Assembly: GCA_022453515.1 (NCBI GenBank)
Contig: JAJNNY010000115.1
Coordinates: 1-55,838, forward strand
Direction of reading: 5' to 3'
DNA length: 55,838 nucleotides
Source: Astrocystis sublimbata
Lineage: Eukaryota > Ascomycota > Sordariomycetes > Xylariales > Xylariaceae
The notes under the pieces were generated by a model that saw only the letters and a program-made list of their open reading frames with translations, was not told the origin of the DNA and did no database searches. The position numbers and the translations under genes were made by a program. Shown here one piece after another: positions 1-10,690 of this stretch (position 1 is its first letter; every line of letters starts with the position of its first letter).

Positions 1-1480
1 AACTTTTATCAGCATGGCATTGCAATAAGCCGGATACACATGATTTTGATATTGGAAGACGACGTACCCTTCTAAGGTCTGCTTCTTGACTGGAGTGCTT
101 CATTGTGCTACATCTCAGAGATCTCGTAGATAAATTGTGTTGTTGCGCAAGGGAAGAAGCTCCCTTTTGACAATGGTGAAGAAGGTAGCATGTTTTGGTC
201 GCATACGACATGCGAAAATCACAGGGTGAACCAGTCACGTGCCGGTGCGATCCCTTGACATGATTATATGCTACCAAATGCCGAGATTATTGTGGCTTGA
301 CCGGCTTTTATTCGCTCTGGATTGCCTAGAATTGGGTCCAAGCATGGCAGGCAAGTAGCTATACAAAACAGATAGGACACTACCAGGTTCTTAATAGCAC
401 CCTTGAAATATAAATCTTCTTAAGAAAGTGATGTGTTCTATTTATTGTTTAATTATTACTTGATTATATAGTAGTCATTTAAATAAATTGTATTACTTAT
501 GTAATATTTATTCTACGATTAAAGAAATACTTACTATACTATCTATTGACTTAAAAAGTACACAAGACCGTCTCATATATCTTGTGTGGCGCCTCGACAG
601 GGTGCGGCCACAGCCCCACGATAGCAGGGCAGATTTGGAGAAAACCAACCGAACCTATCAAATACTACTCTTGAACAAGGGGGGGATAGGTCTCTATGGC
701 CATCACAGCAATTACAACACTGAAAGTGTACACTATAGGAATGAATATATTTTGAACAGTCATGATTTGTAGCAACGGCATCAGCAGCTAGTAGCTTTTG
801 ATACATGTGGGCTGTTGAAAGCAAACGTGCGCCGTTCTCCAACAGTCCAAGTTCTGAGTCTTGGAGCATCGCCCCCACTCTGCCCGACCGGTCGGTCGTA
901 TCTGTGACGACGTGGCGTCGATACCCCATCATCAAGCCAGCAAATCAGGCTCCAGTTTGGCTTGGTCGGAAGTACACACACTATGCAGCGAGGGCTGATA
1001 TAGAGCTTACTGGAAGATTGCACAAATGGAGTTGCAATGTATCTGCCGTGAACCACGCGTCCACCTCATAGAACCTGCAGACCGGACATTCTCATGCTCG
1101 CCCACTGAGCTGCTTATTAGTGTCAAGTGGTGTTACATTCTATGGATTCCTAGGCTCTTACACACACGGATTTCACACCCAAATAGCCCTCTGCAAGGGA
1201 GCCCCTAGGTCATAGTGAGGCTCATGCTACCTTGGTACCTGACAATTAGACCCGGTAGCGCCATCAAGCCGTCACTCAAATAGAAAACTCCGCTTTCTAA
1301 TTGATTTCCTTTCAGGATATATGTCAAGCAAAACGGGCTCAAGCCACCGAGGGAGAAACGCCCAGCTCACAAGAGGCCAGCTCAGCCATAATTAAACCCC
1401 ATCTCCATGCCAAACACATGTACAGCCCCCAGCTGTAATTATACACCAACCACCCGATTCCCCCAACAAATCCCAAGTAC
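1..1480. other. Intergenic, no supported gene
   Basis: I see no convincing gene here. The short open frames overlap on both strands, lack recognisable motifs and several begin at non-ATG codons. The stretch holds a decayed copy of the dispersed inverted-repeat element (about 347-545) and, at about 564-591, a short inverted repeat (ACACAAGA / TCTTGTGT) that could be a further element end. Confidence 0.6.
347..545 (-). repeat. Decayed copy of the ~260 bp MITE-like element
   Basis: The reverse complement of the element at 49556-49824 aligns recognisably here. It starts with GCAGGCAAG, lacks the next ~35 bp of the terminal region, resumes at CTATACAAAACAGATAGG and continues through TTATTGTTT, GTAGTCATTTAAATA and TTATTCTACGATTAAAG. 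Differences from the better copies are many and mostly transitions. This makes at least three copies in the window, this one inverted relative to the other two. Confidence 0.6.
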
Positions 1481-2080
1481 CTAAGGTCGAGTGAGGAACT
1501 CGAACAACTCGTCCCTCTCCTTCTCGTAAACACCATAAATATCATCCCTCTTGTCTTTGGCGCGATTATACGCCACAATCTCTACGGGCGTCATTTGTTC
1601 CAGGGCGCGCATTTCTTCATAGACGGCATCCTTGACTTCCCAAACCTCGATTATGCGCCAATCTTTGTCGGGGTCCCACTGCGTTACCAAGCCCTTCCTC
1701 CAGGGCCACTCGCCGGCTTGGTGTACCCAATGTTCGCCAATTTCGCTTCGCATGCTGTTACTTCTTTGTGGCTTATATTGTTGTGGGGGTTTTCTGGGCG
1801 TTGATGGCGTAGTTGCTGACGCTGGTGTTTCGTGCTTTTTGTCGGTTTCATTTTCTGGTTCTTGGGCTAACGTTCGTTTCCGTATTTCGCGTCCATTCTG
1901 ATAGTCAAGTAACGCTTGTTTGATCTGGTGGAAAGGCCACGTAGCAACATAAGAGGGCCGCAGAACGCTATGCCTCGCCTTCGTCTTCATCTCGGGCTCA
2001 TTGTGATGGGGCTCTGCGGCTTGCTTGTTGCTCATTTTATCGGGTGATGCTTGAGGATGATTTGAAGTTGCAAATGCCAT
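1481..2080 (-). CDS. Hypothetical protein, Pro/Ser/Thr/Gln-rich
   Basis: I do not recognise a family. The frame is open further upstream but only from a GTG (2173), so I take the first in-frame ATG at 2080, giving 199 residues; an upstream exon is possible. The N-terminal half is low-complexity (Pro, Ser, Thr, Gln, Lys). The C-terminal ~75 residues are denser and charged, with two WPW/WDPDKDW-like aromatic patches followed by an acidic/basic helix-prone end (roughly residues 140-195). There is no signal peptide or membrane segment. It lies downstream of the NRPS on the same strand, with 580 bp between them, so co-transcription is not implied. Confidence 0.55.
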   Translation of the reverse strand: MAFATSNHPQASPDKMSNKQAAEPHHNEPEMKTKARHSVLRPSYVATWPFHQIKQALLDYQNGREIRKRTLAQEPENETDKKHETPASATTPSTPRKPPQQYKPQRSNSMRSEIGEHWVHQAGEWPWRKGLVTQWDPDKDWRIIEVWEVKDAVYEEMRALEQMTPVEIVAYNRAKDKRDDIYGVYEKERDELFEFLTRP

Positions 2081-2660
2081 ATTTGAAGAGTTGATAGGTG
2101 TGACAAGAGGCGAGGCTGTAGCAACAAGTGTTTGAGGTGATATCGACGGTAACTTTGGCGTCAGAGATTCCACGGTTGGATGGTTGGCTAAGAAGGAAGA
2201 GGAGACACACCGGGCGGAAGATCTGTCCTTAACACTTGCTTAAGTCACGGATTGACGCAGGTCATATGACGAAGTCATGTGATTATACGAAGAGCAGAGG
2301 AAGCGGTACAGGGCAATAGCTAGGTTAAACCTAGACTATGCTTCGTCTCTGCTTAATATTCTCGCATATTAGATTTTCGTATATGCAAAAAGCAGGAATT
2401 ACGAGAATCAATCAAGAGAGATAAACTAGGAGCGCTTAACTGCTAAAATAATCATCGATATGTATATAAACGCTGATATAAAACTTTTCATATACGTTAA
2501 TATAGACAGACTACCTAGGTAAATACTTAATAATTATAAACATAACGGAATGAACCAAATATATAAACGAAAAGAAAAACTGAAATCAAAACATTAGGAA
2601 ACATCCTCGCCCCCTTACCTCAATTCCCCCTTTTCCCGCATCAACCCCGTCCCCAACCCC
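2081..2660. other. AT-rich intergenic region
   Basis: This is the 3' flank of the NRPS gene and the upstream region of the small hypothetical gene. It is AT-rich in its middle (about 2340-2600) and contains CTACCTAGGTA at 2511-2521. I see no gene. Confidence 0.5.
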
Positions 2661-5600
2661 CTAAAAAAGCACCTCCCCTCTCCTCTCAACCAAAAACCCC
2701 ATCGCGCTCTCCAGCTCATCAAGGAGTTCCTCCGCCATGCCCAACCAGTCTCTAAACGTGACAATCTCAAACATCAGCTCATCTCCCTTGACAAAAGCCT
2801 GGCACTTCCACTCCTTCAGTGGCTCATAGTGAGGATACACCGTCTCCATGGTGCCTCCCAGACCACCTCCGAACCCGAGTTCTTCAACATGCGCCACATC
2901 CTGATGCACAACACTATCGAACCAATCGACACTCCCCTTCCCACTCTCACTCATACCCCCCTCGCCACTCCCCTCAACCTCCCACCCAGTCGTACACTCC
3001 CGAACAATCTCCCCCAGCGCCATGCCCTCATGCCCGGCACTCGCAACATGCTGATCCATAACCGCCTCCAGGAGGTTCTCCCCCGTCCAGCCATCTTCAA
3101 ACCTGACTCTCACAGGGACGTACTGCCACGTTGGGCCTACCACAACGTCCGCATCCCTGAGATCAATATTCCTCCCGGACACAACCTCTCCAAAAAGCAC
3201 ATCCCTAACCCCGAGCCTCTTCGCAAGAGTCAAGGCCCACGCCGCCGTCGGCAGCGTCGCAACCGTAATATCCCTACTGCGTTTACTAATATCCAGCGTC
3301 CTCGTCACAGCCCCAGGAATCTTACTTCCCAACACAAATCTCCCTTCCTCGGGCCTCAGCACCGTAACGCCCTTCGTACCCCTCAGCAACTCCGTCCAAT
3401 ACGGAATCGCAGCCGGAATGCTCTTGTTCAGGGTATGATAGACAAAGCCCGAAAACGGCGCCGAGGGGCGCGTAGGGCGGTCTTCATAAAGCGCCGCAAG
3501 CTCCCTGATCAGGATCGGGAGACACACCTCGTCGTACTGCGCGTGCGAGATACGAATAGCAAGACAACTCTTATCGCTTCCCGCCTTTTGGACATAGAAG
3601 AACTTCACAAACAGCGAGCCAAGCGGCAGGCTCGTCTGAACATCGAGATCGCAAAGCTTGTGCGCAAAGGACTTAAGATCGCCTTCGACAACATATTCAT
3701 CAATAGCAGCCGTCACGCTCTCGACAACAACACCATAGCATGTGCTCCCCGACGCCGGGGTCACGAACAGCGTGCGCAGCATCTCGTTCCGCTTGACCAG
3801 GTCCTGGCATGCGCGGAGGAGCTTAGCCTTGTTGACGGTGCCGGAGAGGTGGAAGAGTTCATAGCGCGACGAGTAGCGTGGGAGCTGCGTCGTGCCGGTC
3901 ACAGCGACATGTTGCAGGGGGCGCGTGGGGTAGACATCCAAGATCTTGAGGTCGTTGCGGAAGAGCAGGGGTTGTATCGTCTTGGTAACAAAAGCCTCTT
4001 TATCAGCGACATCTAGCAGGGAGAAAGGTGTTGGAGCTAGCGGCTTCGCTTCCGTAGATGACGACGCGACGTTGCGTTCCCGGATAGTCTTGGCCATCTC
4101 GTAGAGTGTGCGGTGCTGGAAGATTTCCGGCACAGTCAAGTCGAGGTCCTTGGCGCGCAGGTCCGAGACGAGCTTCATTGAGCCGATCGAGTCGCCGCCT
4201 AGTTGGAAGAAGCTATCGTTGAGCCCAATCTCTTCTTCGTCGATGCCTAATATCTTGCTCCATGCCTGGCGGAGGACTTTCTGTCTCGGCGAGCTGACTT
4301 TCATGGCCTTCTTCTGCTTCAATACCGGCTTTGAGGGCTGGCGACGCGACGCCTCGATCAAAACGACCTTCGCATCGTCCGTGTATTTCGCTAGTCGTTT
4401 CGTTCGGTAGAGAGTGCCCCTTGGTGACTGGCTTGATTGATGGGGACTGTTAACTTGTTCCATCTGAAGAGCGCTGGTGCTTCGCACTAGCAATTCTCCC
4501 ACGGCGCCCCTGGGTACAAGGCGATCGAGCTGAAGAGGATCTACAATCATTGTCTCAGTAACGGTACAGCCTAAGGGGAGTAGAGTAGACCCCGCTAGGC
4601 TTAAGCCAGCTGTGCGACCGAGCTGCACCAGCTCTGTGACGTCGTCCTCAGACACCAAGTCCACTTTACCGCATTGCAAGTCCGGGTTCTGGATGAACTG
4701 CTGCGTGAGGTGTCCGAGCTGGCGCAAGATCTTCTCCATCCGGGGGGACGTTACGGTCTTGGAGTCGAAACTGGCCATGATAAGGAATCCCTTTGGATCC
4801 AGCGAGCACACCAGCATCAGAGCATACGTGTTAAACTTGAGCGCCTCCTGCGCTGCCTCGTTATCTCCGGCTGGCACGAAGCCGTCCGCCGCCTGTTTCT
4901 CACCGCGAGCCGCATCATCGTCAGCGGTGCTCGGGTGCATCACGATGCCCGTCCGCAGCTCACACGCTTCCCGCGCATCCGGGCTGAGACGACGAATATG
5001 CTGCAGGCCGAAATGCTCGTGGGGGATGCCAGCAACGGACTGATCGTGGACCTCTTGCAGATACTCCGCAATCGTGGCTTCTGGGTCCACCGTCAAACGC
5101 AGGGGCACAGTGGCGATCATCGGGCCTTCAATTTCCTCGACGCCGGGGATGGGCGCATTGCGCCCGGTGAGTGTTTCGCCGAAGACGACGTCGCCCGAGG
5201 CGGTATATCTGGACACCAGCATGGCCCAAGCTCCACGAATGATCGTGGCTATTGTATTGCCCGTTGTGAGCTTACCGGTAGGGACGTAGTGCTCTAGTAA
5301 GGAGTCCGCCTGCTGCTGATAGCCCGAATATGGCAGGGCGGGGAACTGCTCGCCAGCGGCACCAGCGAGACGCTCGCGCCAGTAGGTCTCTGATTCCACA
5401 CGGTCCATTTCGAGTAAGTATTTGATGAAGTGCTTGAAATCTGCAGGTCGCTCGGTTGGTTGGCCATTATAAGCTCTATTGACACGGTCCACAATCAGAG
5501 GCATACACCAACCGTCGTAGAGTGCGTGGTGCATCGTGAGCATGAAGTATGCCTTGCCTGCCGTCTTATCGGCATAGACACCGTACCGCACAAGAGGTTT

Positions 5601-8018
5601 TCCCAAGCCCACTTGTATCTTTCGATCATTCTCCAGATACTCTTTCAAGGTTCCTCCCGGTGTTGATTCATATGCGAAGTCGTCCTTGATGACTACTTGC
5701 ATCAGCCCATGCTCAGGCACTTGGACAATCCTAGTGCGGAGGATAGGGCAATCAGAAGATGCGGTTCGGAACGCTTCAAGCAGGTCCTCAGCTGCTTTGC
5801 GGTCTGCGACTTCAACCACACGCTGCGCCACATAGGCCTCACTGATCTTAGCAGAGAGGGCCATGAGGCCTTCTTGCAGGGGTGTACAGGCATAGACATC
5901 CTCGACCTTGCTCGCAGGTACCTCGCAGAACGCCGCGCACTCAGCTCGCGCCGCGTCTTCGGTCCATTCGGTACCGATGAGCGAGAAAGCAGGAATCTCG
6001 GCAGCGGCTTGCTCGACCCCAGCCTTGGCTGCGATGGCCATGTCAGCTAGCACGGGGTTGCTGAAGATGTCCGCAACAGTGATAGACACTTCTTGGGTGC
6101 GTGCTTCAGCGACCAGCTTCATGGCGCGAAGCGAGTCTCCACCGATGGCAAAGAAGTTGTCATGCGCGCTCAGATCCATATCCGTTCCAAGCAGCTTACA
6201 CCATATGCTCGCGAGCTTGATCTCCATGGGCGTGGAAGGTTCCCTCCTCGGGACAGCCACCGCGGCATAGCTGGCCAATTCCTTCCGGCTTAGGGCTGAC
6301 CCTAATTCTCTCAGGCGCTTGCGATCGGTCTTTGCGGATACGAGCAAGGGCATGACTTGAAGCGGGATATAGACGGCCGGGATCATGTAGATTGGGAGGT
6401 CGTTGGACAGGAGGCCATTCATTCTCGCAAGGGCGTCCTGAACTTGAGCAGAGTGAGAGCCGATGAGGGGCTCCGAATCACCGACTAGACCTGCCCTCTC
6501 GGCGATGAAGGCGACCAAAGTAGGCTCCCCGGAAGCTCCCCCGGGCTTTATAACTTCTATGGCCATTCGAGTGCCAGGGGGCAATTTGTCGCGCATGTTG
6601 TACTCGATCTCCGCGAGCTCGATTCGCTGACCTCGGAGCTTCACCTGCTGATCGGCACGTCCAGCAAATAGGATGGTGCCATCCTCATCGTATCTAACCA
6701 GATCACCGGTCTTATAGAGTCTCCCCTTGCGTCCGGGGTAACTGGGAGCTCCGGCGAGGAGCCATTTCGGGTTGTTGATGAAGACTTCAGCGGTTTTTTC
6801 GGGTTCGCCTAGATATCCAGGGCCGACTATTGGGCCTTCAATCAACAACTCGCCAACTGACCCGATGGGTACAAGTTGCTCGTGGTCAGCTTGCTCCACG
6901 ATCCAGGTGGCGGCGCCTACACCTCTGCCTATACTGATATGCGGCTTGTGCGACTCCCTGCCTACATCACTGTTGACAGTACATCCGACGGTACACTCTG
7001 ACGGCCCGTACGCGTTGACGACTTTCGTGGTCTTGCTCCAGATCGAGGAGTCACCGGCCGAGATGGCCTCGCCTCCTAAGCCGAGGACGTCGAGGGAGGG
7101 AATGACGTCCGGCTCAAGCACACGGGCTACTGAAGGTGTCATGTGAGCCATGTTGACCTTCATTTTGCGGATGGCGCCGCTCAAATTGTTAATCCGGTCA
7201 GCATCCGAAGGTATGCAGAGGCAACCACCAACAGATAGTGTGCAGAGCATGCAGTCTATGCATACGTCAAATGCGTACGATGCGAAATCAAGCACCCTCG
7301 AATGCGACTTGTAGCCCACCGCCTCCCTGCGGGGAATCGCGCCGCTCGTGTAGTTCCCATGAGTAATGAGCACGCCCTTGGGCTTGCCGGTACTGCCCGA
7401 GGTGAATTGTATGTAAAGATTTGTGTTGAGCGAGACCTTAGGCAGTTTTGAAGGCGCCTTGATGGTATCCAGTAACTGTTGTGTCAACGTAAAGCGAGTC
7501 GCATGAGGGGCAATACGGCTCCCAAGATCTTCCTGTAGCTTAGAAGTTATGAGGACAGTTGCACCTGTTTGTTCGACGATGGTCCGTAACCTGCCTTCGG
7601 GTTGGCTGGGGTCAGTAAGTGCGAAAGTGAATCCGGCCTTCATCACGGCGAGGACGGCGACGGCGGTCCACCGGGACTTTTCGAAGCACAGTGGTATGTT
7701 AGCCCCCGCCGCAATGCCCAGCGAAGCTAGCTTGCTGGCGAACAGGTCTGACAATGCATCGATGTCGTGATATGTGAAATTGCCATCCCAGGACTCAATG
7801 GCAAGACTTTGCGGCTTCTTCTGTGCTTGCTCCTTGATCAGATCGTGCATACAGGTCTCCAGCGTCTCGGGGAGTGGCGAATTCCAGCTCCATAGCTGTT
7901 CTAGTTGCTCGGGCGCAAGACCATCTGCTTCTACATCAGTAGGCGGTGTCGACCGAGCAGAGGCAGCCTCATCGGTAGCCGAGCAATCGAAGCCGTTGAC
8001 TGTGAAAGGAGAAAGCAT
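2661..8018 (-). CDS. sidD: NRPS, fusarinine/TAFC-type siderophore synthetase (A-T-C-A*-T-C)
   Basis: Single-exon nonribosomal peptide synthetase of 1785 residues. I start it at ATG 8018 because the longer frame begins at a TTG. Domains in order: adenylation (about 40-585; core FTSGSTGKPKG near 205, NAYGPSE near 335, YKTGD near 435); carrier domain with GGDS near 626-629; condensation with MHHALYDG near 829-836; an adenylation remnant of only ~100 residues (about 1130-1230, retaining GAVGELLV); a second carrier with GGDS near 1274-1277; and a terminal condensation domain. There is no thioesterase. This arrangement is known for SidD/NPS6 enzymes, which join and cyclise acylated N5-hydroxyornithine units into extracellular ferric siderophores. 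My hand-aligned A-domain code is D-V-D-H-G-G-A-V-G-K. The last condensation motif reads SHAQYDE, not the usual YDG ending. No hydroxylase, transacylase or transporter gene is adjacent. Another A-T-C-T-C enzyme is possible. Confidence 0.78.
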   Translation of the reverse strand: MLSPFTVNGFDCSATDEAASARSTPPTDVEADGLAPEQLEQLWSWNSPLPETLETCMHDLIKEQAQKKPQSLAIESWDGNFTYHDIDALSDLFASKLASLGIAAGANIPLCFEKSRWTAVAVLAVMKAGFTFALTDPSQPEGRLRTIVEQTGATVLITSKLQEDLGSRIAPHATRFTLTQQLLDTIKAPSKLPKVSLNTNLYIQFTSGSTGKPKGVLITHGNYTSGAIPRREAVGYKSHSRVLDFASYAFDVCIDCMLCTLSVGGCLCIPSDADRINNLSGAIRKMKVNMAHMTPSVARVLEPDVIPSLDVLGLGGEAISAGDSSIWSKTTKVVNAYGPSECTVGCTVNSDVGRESHKPHISIGRGVGAATWIVEQADHEQLVPIGSVGELLIEGPIVGPGYLGEPEKTAEVFINNPKWLLAGAPSYPGRKGRLYKTGDLVRYDEDGTILFAGRADQQVKLRGQRIELAEIEYNMRDKLPPGTRMAIEVIKPGGASGEPTLVAFIAERAGLVGDSEPLIGSHSAQVQDALARMNGLLSNDLPIYMIPAVYIPLQVMPLLVSAKTDRKRLRELGSALSRKELASYAAVAVPRREPSTPMEIKLASIWCKLLGTDMDLSAHDNFFAIGGDSLRAMKLVAEARTQEVSITVADIFSNPVLADMAIAAKAGVEQAAAEIPAFSLIGTEWTEDAARAECAAFCEVPASKVEDVYACTPLQEGLMALSAKISEAYVAQRVVEVADRKAAEDLLEAFRTASSDCPILRTRIVQVPEHGLMQVVIKDDFAYESTPGGTLKEYLENDRKIQVGLGKPLVRYGVYADKTAGKAYFMLTMHHALYDGWCMPLIVDRVNRAYNGQPTERPADFKHFIKYLLEMDRVESETYWRERLAGAAGEQFPALPYSGYQQQADSLLEHYVPTGKLTTGNTIATIIRGAWAMLVSRYTASGDVVFGETLTGRNAPIPGVEEIEGPMIATVPLRLTVDPEATIAEYLQEVHDQSVAGIPHEHFGLQHIRRLSPDAREACELRTGIVMHPSTADDDAARGEKQAADGFVPAGDNEAAQEALKFNTYALMLVCSLDPKGFLIMASFDSKTVTSPRMEKILRQLGHLTQQFIQNPDLQCGKVDLVSEDDVTELVQLGRTAGLSLAGSTLLPLGCTVTETMIVDPLQLDRLVPRGAVGELLVRSTSALQMEQVNSPHQSSQSPRGTLYRTKRLAKYTDDAKVVLIEASRRQPSKPVLKQKKAMKVSSPRQKVLRQAWSKILGIDEEEIGLNDSFFQLGGDSIGSMKLVSDLRAKDLDLTVPEIFQHRTLYEMAKTIRERNVASSSTEAKPLAPTPFSLLDVADKEAFVTKTIQPLLFRNDLKILDVYPTRPLQHVAVTGTTQLPRYSSRYELFHLSGTVNKAKLLRACQDLVKRNEMLRTLFVTPASGSTCYGVVVESVTAAIDEYVVEGDLKSFAHKLCDLDVQTSLPLGSLFVKFFYVQKAGSDKSCLAIRISHAQYDEVCLPILIRELAALYEDRPTRPSAPFSGFVYHTLNKSIPAAIPYWTELLRGTKGVTVLRPEEGRFVLGSKIPGAVTRTLDISKRSRDITVATLPTAAWALTLAKRLGVRDVLFGEVVSGRNIDLRDADVVVGPTWQYVPVRVRFEDGWTGENLLEAVMDQHVASAGHEGMALGEIVRECTTGWEVEGSGEGGMSESGKGSVDWFDSVVHQDVAHVEELGFGGGLGGTMETVYPHYEPLKEWKCQAFVKGDELMFEIVTFRDWLGMAEELLDELESAMGFLVERRGEVLF

Positions 8019-8437
8019 GACTGCTTCAAGAATTGGGCAGCTGCTTTGGGAAAAGGTATGAGGTGGCAAATGATATGAGCAATTGACGTCAGTTCATACT
8101 CAAGTTGCTCTTCTCTTCCGAGATGATATATAACTTTGCATGTCATGAAATGGTGTCAGTGAGGATATCCGAGGATGCAGGAATCCAGCAAAGACGACGA
8201 AAGTGTCACGACCCAGAGATGGGGTCATATATGGAGGGTATGATCGACCCCATCCTCATTACTACCGACAGCGGTGGTCCCCCGAATGAAGGGACCTACC
8301 CATTTAGGCCACAACGCTCGCCTCGCCGGGGCGAATTAATCCAGTCAGCCCACGCATTTGGCTTGTTGCAGCCATAGGAGAGCGAAATAAGCCAGCAGGG
8401 ACCCGAAGCCGGCCGACTAGGCGCCGCCTGGCCTCGG

Positions 8438-8446
8438 ATCTGATAA
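8438..8446 (+). promoter_or_regulatory. SreA-type GATA site ATCTGATAA
   Basis: Exact match to ATCWGATAA, the consensus published for the fungal iron-responsive GATA repressor SreA. It lies ~420 bp upstream of the siderophore NRPS start codon. This supports iron repression of that gene. Confidence 0.72.
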
Positions 8447-8457
8447 CTTTAAACCGG

Positions 8458-8466
8458 ATCAGATAA
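8458..8466 (+). promoter_or_regulatory. SreA-type GATA site ATCAGATAA
   Basis: A second exact ATCWGATAA match, in the same orientation and starting 20 bp (about two helical turns) after the first. The pairing makes chance less likely than a single site would. Confidence 0.72.
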
Positions 8467-8788
8467 CCCATGGCAGCAGGTCTTTAAGCTGTAGGTGCAT
8501 TAGATCGGGGCTTGGCGATGCCAAATGCGCGTTGGTGATGGATGTGTGCATGAGTAGGTGCGGTTAGTGGGCTCTAGTGCCGAATGCTTATACCAAGTCA
8601 GCGCAGCTGAGGCGCCGGATCGCCTCACGCGAATTAGATACTCTACAGAGGCAGAGAAGAGGGGCCGGCCCATGAACGAATGATGAAAATTTTTGTCGAT
8701 TGATGAGGTCTGCGGAGGGTGAGATGGGGGATCCTGGACCAGGAACATGCGAGCTGCCCATTTGGTGAGACGACCGACGGACATTTAG

Positions 8789-8816
8789 ATCTGATTAGAT
8801 ATGATAAGATTATCTG
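8789..8816. promoter_or_regulatory. Secondary GATA-factor site cluster
   Basis: Within 28 bp there are a near-consensus ATCTGATTA, a TGATAAG (8802-8808) and an inverted CAGATAA (8810-8816 on the minus strand). These fit general HGATAR sites and may add to the iron-responsive pair nearer the NRPS. Function is inferred. Confidence 0.4.
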
Positions 8817-10690
8817 CCCGACAGGGATGGCTAGAGAATCGTCTTGATTAATTTCGTGGTCTGCCCACCCGCCATTCGGGCATGCTGGGCAGACCACATG
8901 TTCCATTCTATCCTGGTGCGACTTTGTCCTGCCTTCGCGTAAGACCGGTTTCGGACAGCGTTCGTTGCATGGATTAGTGTTTTGTTTACAGTAAGTCATT
9001 CATACGCTCGATAGAACCCGGCATGCTTGGTCTCGTCAGGCGTTTGTTTTTCCGTCAAGTTGGCAACGTGATCATCCGGGTTTGCCCATCTATGTTTGAT
9101 CGGGTTAGTTGATCATCCTGCGCCAACGTTTAGCCCATGCGAATAGCATGCCGCAAGGTCACAGCGCATAGGGCAAGTCATATGTAGGGTACAAAACAGC
9201 GTCTGGCCAGAATTCTAGTTGCACCCGGTCCCGGCCATCTGGTCGTGCAGTTCACACTCGGCTCGAGGGGTGTCTCTCAACGGCTTTACTTCTGTGAAGG
9301 ATATTGCCCGGTCGTGTTTGAAACGATCAAGGTACCTAGAACTACCTAGGGTGCTAGGTAAGAGATTGACAAGGACCAAAGTTGCCTCTCAGTGACGGAA
9401 ACAATCGGCTCTCGGTCAAGGTGAGAGATAGATTTACGTCATGGTCAAGGTTGTGGGGGGGTGTCAACTCGACAAATGGCGCATATCGGCAGGCAAGGTG
9501 GAGGTGCCACATGTGCATGGCTCCGGGATGGGATGGGAGGCCGATGGCACGTACGACATATAATGGAACCTCAAGGTTGCCTCGGCTGAGGTTGTCCCAT
9601 TTGATGGCCTTTGAAGAGACACGACCCTTGACGACCTGAAGAGAGGCTGCATCGCGTACCCATCTGGGTTTGGTGGCAGCTCTCGTGACATGGTGCTCGG
9701 CCGATGTGACTCCATTGGGTCATAGTGGATTGGTCGCTCGCCATGGAATACCCTGAGAATTCAGTGGTGGTGGGGGCAATGGTTTGTCAATGCAGGAGTT
9801 TGTGGCAGTTCGAGACGAGCGCGATAGCCGATCGAAGACCAAGACGATGATCGACGAGCCTCGACATCTGCTATATGGATTTTTGTTGTGTCCCAAGAAG
9901 CCTTCTAGAAGCGGGAAGCGGGAAAGCACGGGGAAAGTCAAGCGAATGGAGGTGTAGCATCAGCCCTGCAGTGCAGAGTCAGTCCATGCCAAGGCGTTCA
10001 CTTCGGATGTTGCATCCGCTGAATCTCTGTAAGTAGATTGTGGTAAGGTGAGTGAGCATAGGAAAGTCATGATTGGGAGTGTCGAGTAGCAAGGCAAGAC
10101 ATGACCTACAGGGCAGGCATTGAAGTGTTCCTTCCATTGGATGATTCTCAGCAGCCCGGGGCAGGTACCGTGTGTTAAAACAGTGCATTTAGGATACATC
10201 GCACCCCGCACGGTACGTGGCAATGGTGGGCTGTAGTTTAGCAGGTAGCCCCTCCCAAACCGTTTGAAACTGAAAGCCCAACCTCGCTCATCCGTCGGCC
10301 GTAAACATCCATCCATCCACCCATTTCACCAAACCTTCAGTATTCTGAACGGTATCGATAAGACAACCAGCGCGACAACAGTGCCTCCAGTGTCAGTCGG
10401 TGTTTGCATCGACACTTGCACACTACCACCTCATTTCGACAGTTCTTGGCCAAGGGCGCCCAGAGGTCGGCTCGACAGCGCGACCGCGCGTGTTGGTGTC
10501 CGGCTCATGTCCAACGGCTGATCTCCCTCGCCGCCGTCCCATCGTCGCGTCGGCGGGGCTGCATACCATATTGCTTCCTGCACGTTGCAGGTCACAAGTT
10601 ACGCATCAACTGTTACGTAACGAGCTGCAGCTCGACAGGTCGACAGGCTGACCACCGTTCCCATCGCGTCGACCGCGTCTTGCTTGCATC

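Larger units (their letters stand above)
8019..10690. other. Long intergenic region with GATA sites, no gene
   Basis: About 2.7 kb separate the divergent NRPS and Myb-like genes. The short frames here lack motifs and overlap one another, so I call no gene. Notable contents are the GATA-site pair at 8438-8466, a looser GATA cluster at 8789-8816, and CTAGGTA-like repeats at 9331-9360. Confidence 0.6.

Noticed and set aside
573..1071. Overlapping open frames of 88-120 residues on both strands
   Set aside because: There are no motifs, mutual overlap in several frames, and non-ATG starts for some. I cannot support a gene.
2829..4016. 395-residue open frame on the plus strand inside the NRPS
   Set aside because: It is a shadow of a GC-rich coding strand. 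It has no family motifs, and the opposite strand clearly encodes condensation-domain sequence.
8019..8069. Seventeen-residue N-terminal extension of the NRPS
   Set aside because: It would start at a TTG codon. The first ATG (8018) is the credible eukaryotic start and leaves all domains intact.
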